A stretch of DNA of 64,000 nucleotides, taken from the NCBI GenBank assembly GCA_958296445.1, contig OY282565.1, positions 1,281,936-1,345,935 on the forward strand. The letters run 5' to 3'. The notes under the pieces were generated by a model. It searched no databases. It worked only from the letters and a program-made list of their open reading frames with translations, and was not told where the DNA came from. This DNA comes from an uncultured Dehalococcoidia bacterium (GTDB taxonomy: Bacteria; Chloroflexota; Dehalococcoidia; Lucifugimonadales; UBA3495). The stretch's first letter is position 1. Each line of letters opens with the position of its first letter. The position numbers and the translations under genes are program-made. Positions 8,682 through 18,009 of the stretch are shown here, piece by piece.

Positions 8682-11600
8682 CTACTCCCCCTCCTCGCCG
8701 GTATCCCTTTCGCCGTTGGCGGACAGGGAGAGATAGCCCGACACCAGCCCGTCCTGCTTCTTGCGCTCCCAAAGCTGCCTTCGCCGCGACGGACACAGCG
8801 AGTTGAAATCGCAATAGGCGCAATTGGCCGGGCCGCCATCCCGCGCTGACCCGCTGCCCGGGTTGGCCGGAAACACGCCGCCGCGAATGCCCTCCGCGAT
8901 AGCGGAAACGCCCTCCCGGAACCGGGCCAGCGTCTCGGGCCGGTTGATGTCGAAAGGCTGCCCGCCCGCCGGATCGGGAATTAACTCAAACCTTCCGTTG
9001 GCAGTGACAAACCAGTAAGCCGCCCCGATGCTCTCCGCGTCGGGGAATTTCTGCTGCGCCGCTAGGGAATAAACGGCCAATTGAAGGTGTTTTCCCCCGT
9101 CTATCGGGTCTATGTCCTTGCCCTTGTCTTTCCCCCGCCTTTTCTCTTGCAGGCTGCCGAACCGGGATGTGCCGCCGGTTTTGTAGTCAATGATGAGGGC
9201 CGGGGCGCCGCGGTCGGTCAAGTCAACGCGGTCTATGGTGCCGCGGAAGCGGATTCCCGTCGCATCGTCCTTAGCTTCCGGCCACACTTTGCCCGGCCCG
9301 AATCTGGTTTCGACCAGAACCTGCGCCGTGCCGCGTTCCGCCCGCAGCCGGGCGTCTGCTTCAAGGAAAGTGTCCAAGTCGGCCTGAATGTCCCGCTTTT
9401 TCAGTTGCCACAGCAGGGACTTGCCGGTTAAGCCCCGCGATTCGTAATCCTGAAACACGGCCCCGGCGATTTGCGCCATCCGCTGGCGGGCGGACGCGCC
9501 CCAAGTCTTGCCCGGCTGGGGCTGTTCGTCGGCTTCGCTAGTTTCCCGGATGAACCGCTCAAGAATTTTATGCACCATTGAACCCCGGTCAAGGGCGCTT
9601 ATTTCCATTTCTTCCGCCGGGTCTGCCAGGGGGCTGAGCCGCAGCACGTGGGACAGGAAATAGCGGAAGGGGCATACCGCCCAGCTTTCAAGGCTGGTGG
9701 CCGATACCGGCGACATAAAGGGATTGGGCGCGAATCTCCCCTCGCCGGATACCGCCGACAGGTTGCCGTCAAACTCGGTAAAGCGGTGGCTGGCCCGGCT
9801 GCGGTTCAGCCGGGACGCGGCGGCCAGCGGCCCGTCCTGCGCCAATGGATGGGCCGATTGCTCTTTGCCCTCGCGTTTCCACCGCAAAAGCCGTTGCAGG
9901 TTATAGTCATGGCCGTCGGCGGGGGTTTCGATTTCCGACAGCGAGTTTTCCAGCGACGGCGCGACGGTAAGCCACGGGCGGCCCCGCATTTTCGCCAGGC
10001 CGTCGGCATACACCGTTTCGCCCGCCAACGCCTCAGCCTGCTCCAGCAGCCAGCGCGAGGGAAACGCCTTGCGCCGCGATTCCGGGTCGGCCACCGGGTA
10101 GGATATGGCGCGGCGGCCCGCCGCGGCCACCGCCGACAGGTAATCATAACGCTCTCTGGCGGCGCGTTGCCGGTAGCGGGACGGGCCGCCGGCCTCCTGC
10201 CACTCCGATTCCGGCAGCAGCGGGTCATCGTGAACCTGCGGCGGCGCCGCGCCCTCAATCATCCCCACCATCCACACGGCATCGAAGCTCATTCCGGCGG
10301 CCTCGGAGAAGGATGACACAAACACGCCCTCTCCGGTGACGCCCAAGTGTCCCACCGGCTGCTGCAACGATTCTTCCACCGCCTGCCGGAACCTAGACAA
10401 GGTAACGGACGGCTCGATTTCGTCCGCCGTCCGCAATTCTTCAAGAACGCGGAGAATCTTGTCGCGGGCTTCGATTTCGCCATCCGGGATTTGGCGGCGC
10501 AAGTAACGGCGCAAGAGTCCTTCGGCCCAAACGCAGAAGGCACCCCACGAACTGCCGGAGCGCGGCGGGTTGACGGCCTGGGCCAGTTGCCCAACGAATC
10601 GCAGAGCCGCCCGGGCCGCCGAGGCGTCCGACGCCATTCGCTCGACCTGACCCGGCGTAAGCTCCTCCGGGTTTTCGTTGCCGTCGGCGCTGTTTTCCTG
10701 CCATTGGGCGTAGGCGCTTAGGCGGCCCCGCCACTGCTCAAGGCCGCGCACCACCCCGGCTTTGCGGCTGATAGCATCCCAGCGGCTGGGGCTGAACGCG
10801 GCCCGGTCAATCTCTTGCGGACGCCGGATTGGGCAGCCCGTCAGCCAGGCCATCACGTCGTCGCGCCGCAGTTCGTCATTCGACCGCAACCCGGCGGCCA
10901 GCTTGAGCAGCCCGGTAAGGGCGCGGCCTGCGGCGGTGTCCCCCAGCGATTTCCGGCCCGGCCCGGCCATAGGAATCCCGGCCAGCTCCATTTCCTCGCG
11001 CACCAGCGAGCCGTAGGGGGGATCCATCCGGTAAAGCACTGCCATCCGGTGGAGCGGGATGCCCGCTTCGGCGTTGCTCATTATCTGCCGAATCACCCGG
11101 CGCAATTCCTCGTGGGCGTCGGGCGCGACGTGCAGACGGGCTTCCCCGGGCAGCAACGGCATTGGCGGGCCGCCGTCCGCGCCGCCCGCGGTTTGGGGTT
11201 CCCCCAGCAAGGGACGGAGTTCGTCGGCCAGTTCTTGAACCGGGCCATCGGCCGCATCGTCCCCGGTGATTCCCAGTAGCGCGGCGCACGGAGCCTCCCG
11301 GGCCAGCGCGTCAACTAGCCGCATCTGGCCCGGGGTAAGCTCGTAGGGCAGATAAAAAACAATCAGCCCCAAATCCCGCAGGGCCGGGGCCGCGCCGCCG
11401 CTCACCGCGTCCGCCGCCGCCGTCGCCAAGTCTTCCGTGTCATACCATCCGTTGCTGGTTCGCCGACGGAAATCGCGGTAAAGGCGGACAATCTCGCGGC
11501 GTGCGCCGCCCGAATCGGCCAGCCCCCGCCGCACGTCGTCGGAAACCTCCCGCAACCGCTGGAAAGACTCCCGCACACTGGCTTGGGTAGACGGATGTTC

Positions 11601-11945
11601 CCGAACCTGGGCCAGCGGCTCCCCGGCCTGCTCCAATACTGCCCGCACAACCACATTTTCCAGAACCGGAGTCAATGGCCTGCGTCTAGTCCCGGCCATA
11701 GCGGCCCCGCCCAGCAGTTCCGCCAGCATCGGCAACAGAATAAAGCGCACGTTGACAAACCCGCTACGCCCCAATTCCTGCCGCAAGCTCAGGTTGGCGT
11801 ACTGCGACGGCCCAACCACCGTAACCGGCGCCAGAACGCCGCCGTCCCCCTTCACTTCCCTCACCAGCCCCCACAACGCTTCCACAAGCGCCGACGACTG
11901 CCGGTCTATAATCAGGCGTCCCCGATTTTTCGCGCCGCTATTCAT
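8682..11945 (-). CDS. addB: AddB-like PD-(D/E)XK nuclease with iron-sulphur cysteines
   Basis: About 1087 residues. The C-terminal third carries the AddB signature. WAVCPFRYFLSHVLRL holds the first cluster cysteine. A nuclease core FRGTIDRVDL...LIIDYKTGG follows, then the last three cysteines in CAYCDFNSLCP. These four cysteines clamp a 4Fe-4S cluster in AddB. The N-terminal two thirds is an inactivated helicase-like body without a clear Walker A, as in many AddB/RexB proteins. The start is uncertain: ATG 11945, or GTG codons at 11951 and 11963; none has a strong ribosome site. It is first in an operon with AddA, which begins two bases after this stop. Confidence 0.8.
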   Translation of the reverse strand: MNSGAKNRGRLIIDRQSSALVEALWGLVREVKGDGGVLAPVTVVGPSQYANLSLRQELGRSGFVNVRFILLPMLAELLGGAAMAGTRRRPLTPVLENVVVRAVLEQAGEPLAQVREHPSTQASVRESFQRLREVSDDVRRGLADSGGARREIVRLYRDFRRRTSNGWYDTEDLATAAADAVSGGAAPALRDLGLIVFYLPYELTPGQMRLVDALAREAPCAALLGITGDDAADGPVQELADELRPLLGEPQTAGGADGGPPMPLLPGEARLHVAPDAHEELRRVIRQIMSNAEAGIPLHRMAVLYRMDPPYGSLVREEMELAGIPMAGPGRKSLGDTAAGRALTGLLKLAAGLRSNDELRRDDVMAWLTGCPIRRPQEIDRAAFSPSRWDAISRKAGVVRGLEQWRGRLSAYAQWQENSADGNENPEELTPGQVERMASDASAARAALRFVGQLAQAVNPPRSGSSWGAFCVWAEGLLRRYLRRQIPDGEIEARDKILRVLEELRTADEIEPSVTLSRFRQAVEESLQQPVGHLGVTGEGVFVSSFSEAAGMSFDAVWMVGMIEGAAPPQVHDDPLLPESEWQEAGGPSRYRQRAARERYDYLSAVAAAGRRAISYPVADPESRRKAFPSRWLLEQAEALAGETVYADGLAKMRGRPWLTVAPSLENSLSEIETPADGHDYNLQRLLRWKREGKEQSAHPLAQDGPLAAASRLNRSRASHRFTEFDGNLSAVSGEGRFAPNPFMSPVSATSLESWAVCPFRYFLSHVLRLSPLADPAEEMEISALDRGSMVHKILERFIRETSEADEQPQPGKTWGASARQRMAQIAGAVFQDYESRGLTGKSLLWQLKKRDIQADLDTFLEADARLRAERGTAQVLVETRFGPGKVWPEAKDDATGIRFRGTIDRVDLTDRGAPALIIDYKTGGTSRFGSLQEKRRGKDKGKDIDPIDGGKHLQLAVYSLAAQQKFPDAESIGAAYWFVTANGRFELIPDPAGGQPFDINRPETLARFREGVSAIAEGIRGGVFPANPGSGSARDGGPANCAYCDFNSLCPSRRRQLWERKKQDGLVSGYLSLSANGERDTGEEGE

Positions 11946-12105
11946 ACTCACAACATACCACACGCCGGGCCGATTTTAGCGAACCAAAGGCAAGCAGCCG
12001 GGCAATCGCGCCCAAATTCCCCGGGCCGCAGAAACGGCGGCTATGCGCCCCGGCAACCCGTCATTCCCGCGAATGACGGCACAGGGTGCGCGGGAATGAT
12101 GATAC

Positions 12106-12133
12106 GGGGCCGCGGGCGCAAACCCGCGGCCCC
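12106..12133. terminator. Strong GC hairpin between addB and GMC gene
   Basis: A perfect 11-base inverted repeat GGGGCCGCGGG / CCCGCGGCCCC with a six-base loop, 27 bases beyond the stop of the GMC oxidoreductase at 12160. There is no T-tract on either side, so it may be a factor-dependent terminator or just an RNA-stabilising hairpin. A degenerate ATTCCCGC repeat lies next to it at 12060-12100. Confidence 0.5.
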
Positions 12134-12159
12134 CCGCTTGCCGTGCGGCAATCAGAGGG

Positions 12160-13701
12160 TTATCCGCCGCGCAACCATTCGGCGCAGCGTTCCCCTATCA
12201 TAATGGTGGTGCAGTTGGTGTTGGCCCGGATTACGTTGGGCATTACCGAGGCGTCGGCTACCTTGATGTTTTCCAGCCCGTGGATGCTCAGGTGTTGGTC
12301 AACCACTGCCATCGGGTCACTGGCCGGGCCCATTTTGCAGGTGCCGGAGGCGTGGGTGGTGTTAAACACCGTGCGGCGCATCCAGGCGTCCAGGGCTTCG
12401 TCGGAGGCCAAGTCTTCTTCGGTGGGCTGCACCACCTTGTCAATTATCGGGCCAAAGGCTTCATGCTCCAGCAGATCCATGCTGATGCGCACCGCCTCCC
12501 GCAGACGCTCCCTATCGCGTTCCGGCTCCAGGTAGCGGTAGTTCAGCGACGGCTGCACGTTGGGGTCGTTGGCCGAAAGGCGAACCTCGCCCGCGCCGTC
12601 GGCCAGTTCCAGGATGCACTGGATACGCACCCCGCCCGGCGCGAAGGGGTCGGCCCCGCCGATGGGCGTAGAGAAAGAGGACGCCGTAATCTGCATATCG
12701 TTGCGGTCGAGCGAGCCGGTGGCGGTGTAGCGCAGGCCGGTCTGGGTGCGCGGCGCCAGCGGATCCTGCTCGTGGTCATCGCGCACGTCGCAGATGACCG
12801 CCACGATGGGATGGTCGCGCAGGTTCTGCCCCACCCCGGGCAGTTCGTGAACCACCGGAATGCCCATCTCGCGCAGGTGGCCGGCGGGGCCGACGCCCGA
12901 CAGCATCAGCAGTTGCGGGGAAGCCATAGCCCCGGCGCTAAGAACTATCTGGCCGGCCTCCACTTGATACACCTCGCCGCCGCTTTCCACCTCGACTCCG
13001 ACGGCCTGCTTGCCCTCAAACAGGATGCGGCGCACGACCACGTTGGCCCGGACGGTAAGGTTCAGCTTGTGGCGCACTGCGCTAAGGAAAGTGAGCGCGG
13101 TACTCATTCGCACGCCCTCGGGGTTGTTCATGGGGATAGGCCCCACCCCGCCCGAGTCGGGCGCGTTCATATCGTAGTCTTCAGGGTAGCCCGCCTCCAA
13201 CGACGCCCGCACGAAGGCTTGCTGGAAGGGCAGCCAGTCCTCCCGCCGGAAACGGCGCACCGGGATTGGCCCTTCGTTGCCGTGGAAATCGTCGGTGATG
13301 TCCAGGTCGGTTTCCATCTTGCGGAAAAAGGGCAGAACGTCCAAGTAACCCCACTGGTCATTGCCCTCGGCGGCCCAAGAATCGTAGTCCTCCGGCACGC
13401 CGCGCAACAGCACTTGGCCGTTGATCGCGCTGGTGCCGCCCACCACCTTGCCGCGCGGCGCGGGTAACATCTCGGTCTGCTCCGCCGAACCCTGCGCCCA
13501 CCAAGTCCAGTTGTGGGGCGCCCCCTGAGTCGATGCGTCGGGCTTGTAGCCGTACTTCAGGTCGTCGGGGTAGTGCTGATATTCCGGGTAGTCCGGCCCG
13601 GCCTCCAGCAGCAATACCGAGCGGTTGGCGTCCTCGGCCAGGCGCGACGCGACTACGCATCCGCCGGAACCGGCTCCGATAACGATGACGTCGTACTTCA
13701 T
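12160..13701 (-). CDS. GMC-family FAD oxidoreductase (choline dehydrogenase-like)
   Basis: A 513-residue flavoprotein. The Rossmann FAD motif VIGAGSGGCVVASRLAED is at the N-terminus and is followed by LLLEAGPDY. The second GMC signature is RGKVVGGTSAINGQV near residue 85. The C-terminus holds the catalytic region HASGTCKMGPASDP and the tail RANTNCTTIMIGER, where His and Asn act in alcohol oxidation. It should oxidise a primary or secondary alcohol. The substrate is unknown; no betaine-pathway gene is adjacent. It follows its paralogue at 13703 with one base between them. Its ribosome site AAGGAGGG lies within the end of that gene. The two are co-transcribed. Confidence 0.92.
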   Translation of the reverse strand: MKYDVIVIGAGSGGCVVASRLAEDANRSVLLLEAGPDYPEYQHYPDDLKYGYKPDASTQGAPHNWTWWAQGSAEQTEMLPAPRGKVVGGTSAINGQVLLRGVPEDYDSWAAEGNDQWGYLDVLPFFRKMETDLDITDDFHGNEGPIPVRRFRREDWLPFQQAFVRASLEAGYPEDYDMNAPDSGGVGPIPMNNPEGVRMSTALTFLSAVRHKLNLTVRANVVVRRILFEGKQAVGVEVESGGEVYQVEAGQIVLSAGAMASPQLLMLSGVGPAGHLREMGIPVVHELPGVGQNLRDHPIVAVICDVRDDHEQDPLAPRTQTGLRYTATGSLDRNDMQITASSFSTPIGGADPFAPGGVRIQCILELADGAGEVRLSANDPNVQPSLNYRYLEPERDRERLREAVRISMDLLEHEAFGPIIDKVVQPTEEDLASDEALDAWMRRTVFNTTHASGTCKMGPASDPMAVVDQHLSIHGLENIKVADASVMPNVIRANTNCTTIMIGERCAEWLRGG

Positions 13702-13702
13702 G

Positions 13703-15268
13703 CTACCTGCCCTCCTTGATGAAGTCGGAAATCCTTTCGGCGATCATTATGGTGCTCACGTTGGTGTTGGCCCTAGGGGTGTCGGGCATAACGGAAGCAT
13801 CGGCCACGTTCAGCCCCTCGACGCCATGCACCCGGCCGTACTGGTCCACCACGGCCATAGAGTCGGACGCCGGGCCCATCTTGCAGGTGCCTACCAAATG
13901 CTGCGACGTCCTGACCATCCGGTGCAGCCAGGCGTCCAGCGTTTCGTCGGTAGCCAGGTCTTCGTCGGTGGGATCCAGCCGCTGCTTCATTATGCCCCGG
14001 TAGGCGTCGCTTTCCGTCATCCGCACCACCAGCCGGACTCCGTCCCGCAGGCGCTCGATGTCGCTGTCGTTTTCCAGGAAGTGGTATTCCAGCAGCGGTT
14101 GTACATGAGGGTCGGGGGAAGTCAGCGTAACCTGCCCCGACCCCTGTGCCAGGTTGAGGATGACCGACATACGGAAATCCTCCCCGGGGCCGGTAAGGTC
14201 GCCCATAGGAGTGGAGAAAGTGGTGGGGAAAATCACCATATCGTTTCGCAAATCGGAATCCGTGGCGGTGTAGCGCAGCCCCAACTGGGTTCTGGGCGCG
14301 TTGAAGTTCAGCGGAAAGTCGTCCTGGGCACTAAAGGCGATGCCCACCTGGGGATGGTCGCGGTAGTTCTGGCCTACGCCGGGCAGGTCGTGGACGACAG
14401 GTATGCCAACGTCGTCAAGGTGCGCCTGCGGCCCGACGCCGGAGTGCATCAGTATGTGGGGCGACGCAATGGAACCGGCGGACAGTACGATGCGCTCCCC
14501 TTCCACCACGAAAGTTTCGCCGCCGCTCTCGACTTCAACCGCGACCGCCCGCGGCTTCTGTCCCGGCCCCGCCGACGTGTCGAACAGGACGCGGGTAGTC
14601 AGCGCGTTGGGGCGGACGGTAAGGTTGAGCCGGTGCCGCACCGGGTTGATGTAAGACAGCGCGGTACTGAGCCGCACGCCGTCAACGTTGTTGATCGGCA
14701 GCGCGGCCACGCCGCTGGAGTCGGGGTTGTTCATATCTTGCCCGGAGGCGAACCCTTCGGCCACGCAAGCGGTCTGGAAGGCGTGCATCAAAGGTTCCCA
14801 GGCTTCTTCCTTGTGGCGACGCACCCGCATAGGGCCTTCGTTGCCGTGGAAGTCGTCCCGGATGTCTAGGTCGTTTTCCATCCGGCGGAAAGTGGGTAGC
14901 AACTTCAGGTACTCCCACTCATCGTTGCCTTGAGCGGCCCAAGAATCGTAGTCCTCGGGAAGCCCGCGCAGGAACACCTGGCCGTTAATGGCGCTGGTGC
15001 CGCCCACCACCTTGCCCCGGGGCGCGTACATATCGTTGGGCCGGTCGGGAGTGGGTTTGCCGACGAAAGACCAGTTGTGGGGCGCGTCGTGCAACGAAGC
15101 CAGCTCCGACTGGTAGCCGTTCTTCAGGTCTTCGGGGTAAGTTTCGATGTCCGGGTAATCGGGCCCGGCCTCCAGCAGCAACACCGACCGCTCAGGGTCT
15201 TCCGACAGCCGCGCCGCCATAGCGCAGCCGGCCGACCCCGCCCCGACAACAATCACGTCATACTTCAT
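13703..15268 (-). CDS. GMC-family FAD oxidoreductase, paralogue of the downstream gene
   Basis: A 521-residue flavoprotein closely resembling its neighbour: N-terminal VVGAGSAGCAMAARLSEDPE, RGKVVGGTSAINGQVFLRG, and a C-terminal LVGTCKMGPASDSMAVVDQ with the final RANTNVSTIMIAER. In the first catalytic block the sequence is TSQHLVGTCKMG, so the histidine is kept but its surroundings differ from the neighbour's HASGTCKMG. This suggests a different substrate after tandem duplication. The start ATG 15268 has AGGAGGGAGCA upstream. It is first in the two-gene GMC operon. Its position beside amidohydrolases hints at catabolism of small organics. Confidence 0.92.
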   Translation of the reverse strand: MKYDVIVVGAGSAGCAMAARLSEDPERSVLLLEAGPDYPDIETYPEDLKNGYQSELASLHDAPHNWSFVGKPTPDRPNDMYAPRGKVVGGTSAINGQVFLRGLPEDYDSWAAQGNDEWEYLKLLPTFRRMENDLDIRDDFHGNEGPMRVRRHKEEAWEPLMHAFQTACVAEGFASGQDMNNPDSSGVAALPINNVDGVRLSTALSYINPVRHRLNLTVRPNALTTRVLFDTSAGPGQKPRAVAVEVESGGETFVVEGERIVLSAGSIASPHILMHSGVGPQAHLDDVGIPVVHDLPGVGQNYRDHPQVGIAFSAQDDFPLNFNAPRTQLGLRYTATDSDLRNDMVIFPTTFSTPMGDLTGPGEDFRMSVILNLAQGSGQVTLTSPDPHVQPLLEYHFLENDSDIERLRDGVRLVVRMTESDAYRGIMKQRLDPTDEDLATDETLDAWLHRMVRTSQHLVGTCKMGPASDSMAVVDQYGRVHGVEGLNVADASVMPDTPRANTNVSTIMIAERISDFIKEGR

Positions 15269-15346
15269 TGCTCCCTCCTAAAAATCGGCTCCTATCCGTC
15301 CGATGCCTTGCCCCCGGCGCTCCTCCAGCGGACGGCGCCTAGTCGC

Positions 15347-15706
15347 CTAGAATGGTCTGACTCTGATTTCCCGCGGTATCAGTTCTTCGCCCGCCGGGTC
15401 TACCATCAGGCCAAAAATTTCCAGAGTAGTCGCGCCCAAAAGGAACTGCCCATCGGGGCCGAAAACAACCGGGCAGGGCCAATCCCGGTTATCCAAAGCG
15501 ATAAGCGCCATTCCAATGCCATACACCTGCTCGCTGCCATCCCTCAGAACGTACCGGCGATATTCGCGCGGTTCCACGTCAACGGCGGCAAGCAACGAGC
15601 CGGGCAACATTGTATGGGTTGCTCCGGTATCAACCATTGCCTCCACCGCCTCGGTAGCGCCGCCTGCGGGGTGACCAACCCTCAATGGGACATTGAAAGT
15701 TCCCAT
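15347..15706 (-). CDS. Clan AA retropepsin-like aspartic protease
   Basis: A 119-residue single-domain protein. It contains AMVDTGATHTMLPGSLL, the DTGA catalytic loop of retroviral-type aspartic proteases, and a second hydrophobic-hydrophobic-glycine element (FLLGATTLEIFGL) near the C-terminus, which matches the psi-loop of the family. Such proteins work as homodimers with one aspartate per subunit. The start at ATG 15706 is set by GGAGGAG seven bases upstream; an in-frame ATG at 15721 would put the ribosome site inside the gene. It sits between the amidohydrolase and the GMC pair, all on the same strand. Its substrate is unknown. Confidence 0.8.
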   Translation of the reverse strand: MGTFNVPLRVGHPAGGATEAVEAMVDTGATHTMLPGSLLAAVDVEPREYRRYVLRDGSEQVYGIGMALIALDNRDWPCPVVFGPDGQFLLGATTLEIFGLMVDPAGEELIPREIRVRPF

Positions 15707-15752
15707 AATGCGCTCCTCCAAATCCGGGCGCTCTTCCGGCGGGACTGCCGGG

Positions 15753-16712
15753 CTAGATGCCCAGCAGCCGCTCCAGATTTCCGTGCAGGATGGCTTCCTT
15801 TTCTTCCATCGTAAGGCTTTCCAGGCTGAGAATCCAAGACACGGGCCAGTCGGTAGACATATCGAAAGGCCAGTCGGTGCCGAAAACCACCCGGTCTATG
15901 CCCACGCTGTCAATCAGATAGCGCAGCGCCTCTTCGCTGTGGGTCAGGCAATCGTAGTAGAACTTGTCGAGGTAGTTGCTGGGGGGCCGGTTGATGTGAA
16001 CCCTAGCCTCGCGGCGCACCTGCCAGCCCCGATCCATCCGCCCGATGCCGTAGCAGGTATAGCCGCCGCCGTGGCACAGACAGACGCGCAAATCGGGGCA
16101 GGCGTCCATCACGCCGCCAAATACGAATGACGCGAAAGTCACGGCGCGGTCGGCCAGGTTGCCGATGGTGTTGGGCAAGTGGTAACTGCCGCTGCGCGGG
16201 CTTACGATAGTGTCGCCGCCCTGGTGAATCAGCATAACCGCCCCGGACGCTTCCGCCGCTTTCCACAGGGGCAGGAACTCGGGCTCGTCGAAAGTCTTGC
16301 CGTTCACGTGGTCGCCGATCATCGCGCCTTTCAGCCCCATTCCCATGCCGCGCTCCAGCTCGGCCACCGCGGCGGCAACGTCCTGCATCGGCAGAGTAGC
16401 GAAGCCGGAAAAGCGGTCGGGGCGGTCTTTGACCAGTTGGGCCACGTAATCGTTGCACTCCTGCGCCATCCCGGTGACCGTGGCGGCGTCCATATCGTAG
16501 AAGTAGAAAAAGGCGTTGGTCGAAAGAACCTGAACGTCCACGCCCAAGGAGTTCATATCGGCGATGCGCTCTTCGGGCGACCAAGTGGTGCGGGGGTTGT
16601 AGCGCATATTAGGCACGGCGCTGGCCGTGATCCCGTGCCAGTTATGCCCCTTGCGAAAGGCGTCAACAAAGCCCTCCGGGGTGATGTGGGCATGGATGTC
16701 TATTGTTCGCAT
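15753..16712 (-). CDS. Amidohydrolase-2 family metal-dependent hydrolase/decarboxylase (ACMSD-like)
   Basis: A 319-residue TIM-barrel enzyme. Metal ligands are visible in order: IDIHAHIT (HxH, residues 4-10), VMLIHQGGD (His), CLCHGGGYTC (His) and VVFGTDWPFD (Asp). The spacing and the final NLERLLGI tail fit the amidohydrolase-2 group. That group includes aminocarboxymuconate semialdehyde decarboxylase and 2,3-dihydroxybenzoate-type decarboxylases. The GMGMGLKGAMIG segment is the usual beta-strand region. The start ATG 16712 has AGGGGAA upstream. It likely acts on an aromatic-derived acid, which is inference from the family. Confidence 0.87.
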   Translation of the reverse strand: MRTIDIHAHITPEGFVDAFRKGHNWHGITASAVPNMRYNPRTTWSPEERIADMNSLGVDVQVLSTNAFFYFYDMDAATVTGMAQECNDYVAQLVKDRPDRFSGFATLPMQDVAAAVAELERGMGMGLKGAMIGDHVNGKTFDEPEFLPLWKAAEASGAVMLIHQGGDTIVSPRSGSYHLPNTIGNLADRAVTFASFVFGGVMDACPDLRVCLCHGGGYTCYGIGRMDRGWQVRREARVHINRPPSNYLDKFYYDCLTHSEEALRYLIDSVGIDRVVFGTDWPFDMSTDWPVSWILSLESLTMEEKEAILHGNLERLLGI

Positions 16713-16765
16713 GGAAATTCCCCTGTTAATTTTTGGTGCTGCCGGTGTTTTTAATGCTGGTGTTT

Positions 16766-17341
16766 TTAATGCTGGTGATGTCCGGTATCCTCGGGCGGTT
16801 CCGACAGCAGGTCAATGCGCTCCAGCCACTTGACGCTCCAGCGTCCCGCCCGCCCCTGAACCACCAGTCGGCAAGGCCCCCCATGCTCCAGGGTAAGCGG
16901 CCCGCCGTTGTGCCGCAGGGCCACAATAACGCCCGCATCCCGAGCTTCGGCCAGCGCCATTCCCACGGTATAGCCGCCCGCAGTGAACCCCACGTACTGC
17001 GCAGCGGGCAACGGCCCGGCGTCCTCCAGCAGGTCGGACACGGCGACGCCTTCCCACTGCTGGCCGGGCGCAACCCAGCCGCTGACGCAACGAAAGTCGT
17101 CTATCAACTCGCCCTTCGGCAAGCTCAGGGCCAGCCGGGACAATCCGTCGGCGTCCAGCTCCCGGGGCCGCGCCACCAGCCCGCCGACACTGAGCCGCGA
17201 CCAAGCCGACTGCGGGCTGTCGGCGCCGCAAACCGGCAGAACGCTCAATACCTCTCTGGCATCGTCACTCGCATCGCCACTCATTGACAGCCTCCACGCT
17301 GATTCCGGGTTAAAATCGGGCGTCAACATACCCGTTGGCAT
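16766..17341 (-). CDS. Small molybdopterin-dependent oxidoreductase (sulfite-oxidase fold)
   Basis: A 191-residue protein matching only the molybdopterin-binding domain of the sulfite oxidase/YedY group. Residues VGGLVARPRELDADGL start the fold. The conserved DDFRCVSGWVAPGQQWEGVAVSDLL holds the cysteine that ligates molybdenum. It ends with GPCRLVVQGRAGRWSVKWLERIDLL. There is no dimerisation domain and no signal peptide or Tat motif, so a cytoplasmic or partner-dependent role is likely. The start is uncertain (ATG 17341 or 17329). The 3' end consists of degenerate small direct repeats (16733-16775). The electron donor is unknown. Confidence 0.82.
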   Translation of the reverse strand: MPTGMLTPDFNPESAWRLSMSGDASDDAREVLSVLPVCGADSPQSAWSRLSVGGLVARPRELDADGLSRLALSLPKGELIDDFRCVSGWVAPGQQWEGVAVSDLLEDAGPLPAAQYVGFTAGGYTVGMALAEARDAGVIVALRHNGGPLTLEHGGPCRLVVQGRAGRWSVKWLERIDLLSEPPEDTGHHQH

Positions 17342-18009
17342 ATTATCGCGGGGCCGCCCAACTGTCCATATTCCCGGCGCACCCCGCCCTTGTCTGAATC
17401 AGGATTAGCCGGATTCGAGGATTTTCACGATTTCCCCAATCCGGTAAACCCTTTAATCCTGAAAATCCCGATTCAGACACGAAATCCCCTCCCCCACCGG
17501 GGGAGGGTTAGGGTGGGGGCGTCCCCCCGGAAAAATTTCCCCTCCCCCGTTTTCCTGACACTTCCCCCTTGCCAACCCTGAATACGCCTCTCTATCATAA
17601 TACCTGTAAAGCCCAAACAACCGGCTGGCCCGCAAACCGCCCCCAACCCGGCCGCCAAGCCAAAATGGGGGAAAATGGGGGAAAATGGCAGGAAAATCAA
17701 AAAAAATCCTGAACCTCCCACCTGTAAAGCCCAAACAATCGGCCACCCCGCAAACCGTCCCCAACCCGGCCGCCAAGCCCAAACGGTGCCAAATGGTGGG
17801 AAATGGCGGGGGAAATAAAAAAATCCTGAACCCCCCAAAGGTGAATCGCCTACCAGGAACCCCAAGCCGTCCGCTGCAAACCGGCCCGGCCCTTGTCCGG
17901 GGAATCCAGCCCATCCCTGCCGGTTCACAAAAAACCGGCCTCGTGTTACGGTGAAAGCCGCCCCGGAAATATGGCCGGGGCATAATCCGCCTATTATGGG
18001 GATAGCGAA
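17342..18009. repeat. Gene-free gap with three repeat types and a 118-base tandem duplication
   Basis: No convincing gene is present. From 17394 there is a copy of the TCTGAATCAGGATT repeat, with its inverted counterpart near 17467. At 17483-17520 there is a CCCTCCCCC...GGGGGAGGG repeat seen again near 26150, 27750 and 37340. From 17603 to 17838 a unit of about 118 bases beginning CCTGTAAAGCCCAAACAA occurs twice in tandem (starts 17603 and 17721), with GGGAAAATGG motifs inside. The rest up to 18009 is the upstream region of the next gene. Confidence 0.75.

Noticed and set aside
12106..12133. Classical Rho-independent terminator
   Set aside because: The hairpin is strong but neither side has a T-tract, so it is listed only as a low-confidence terminator-like hairpin.
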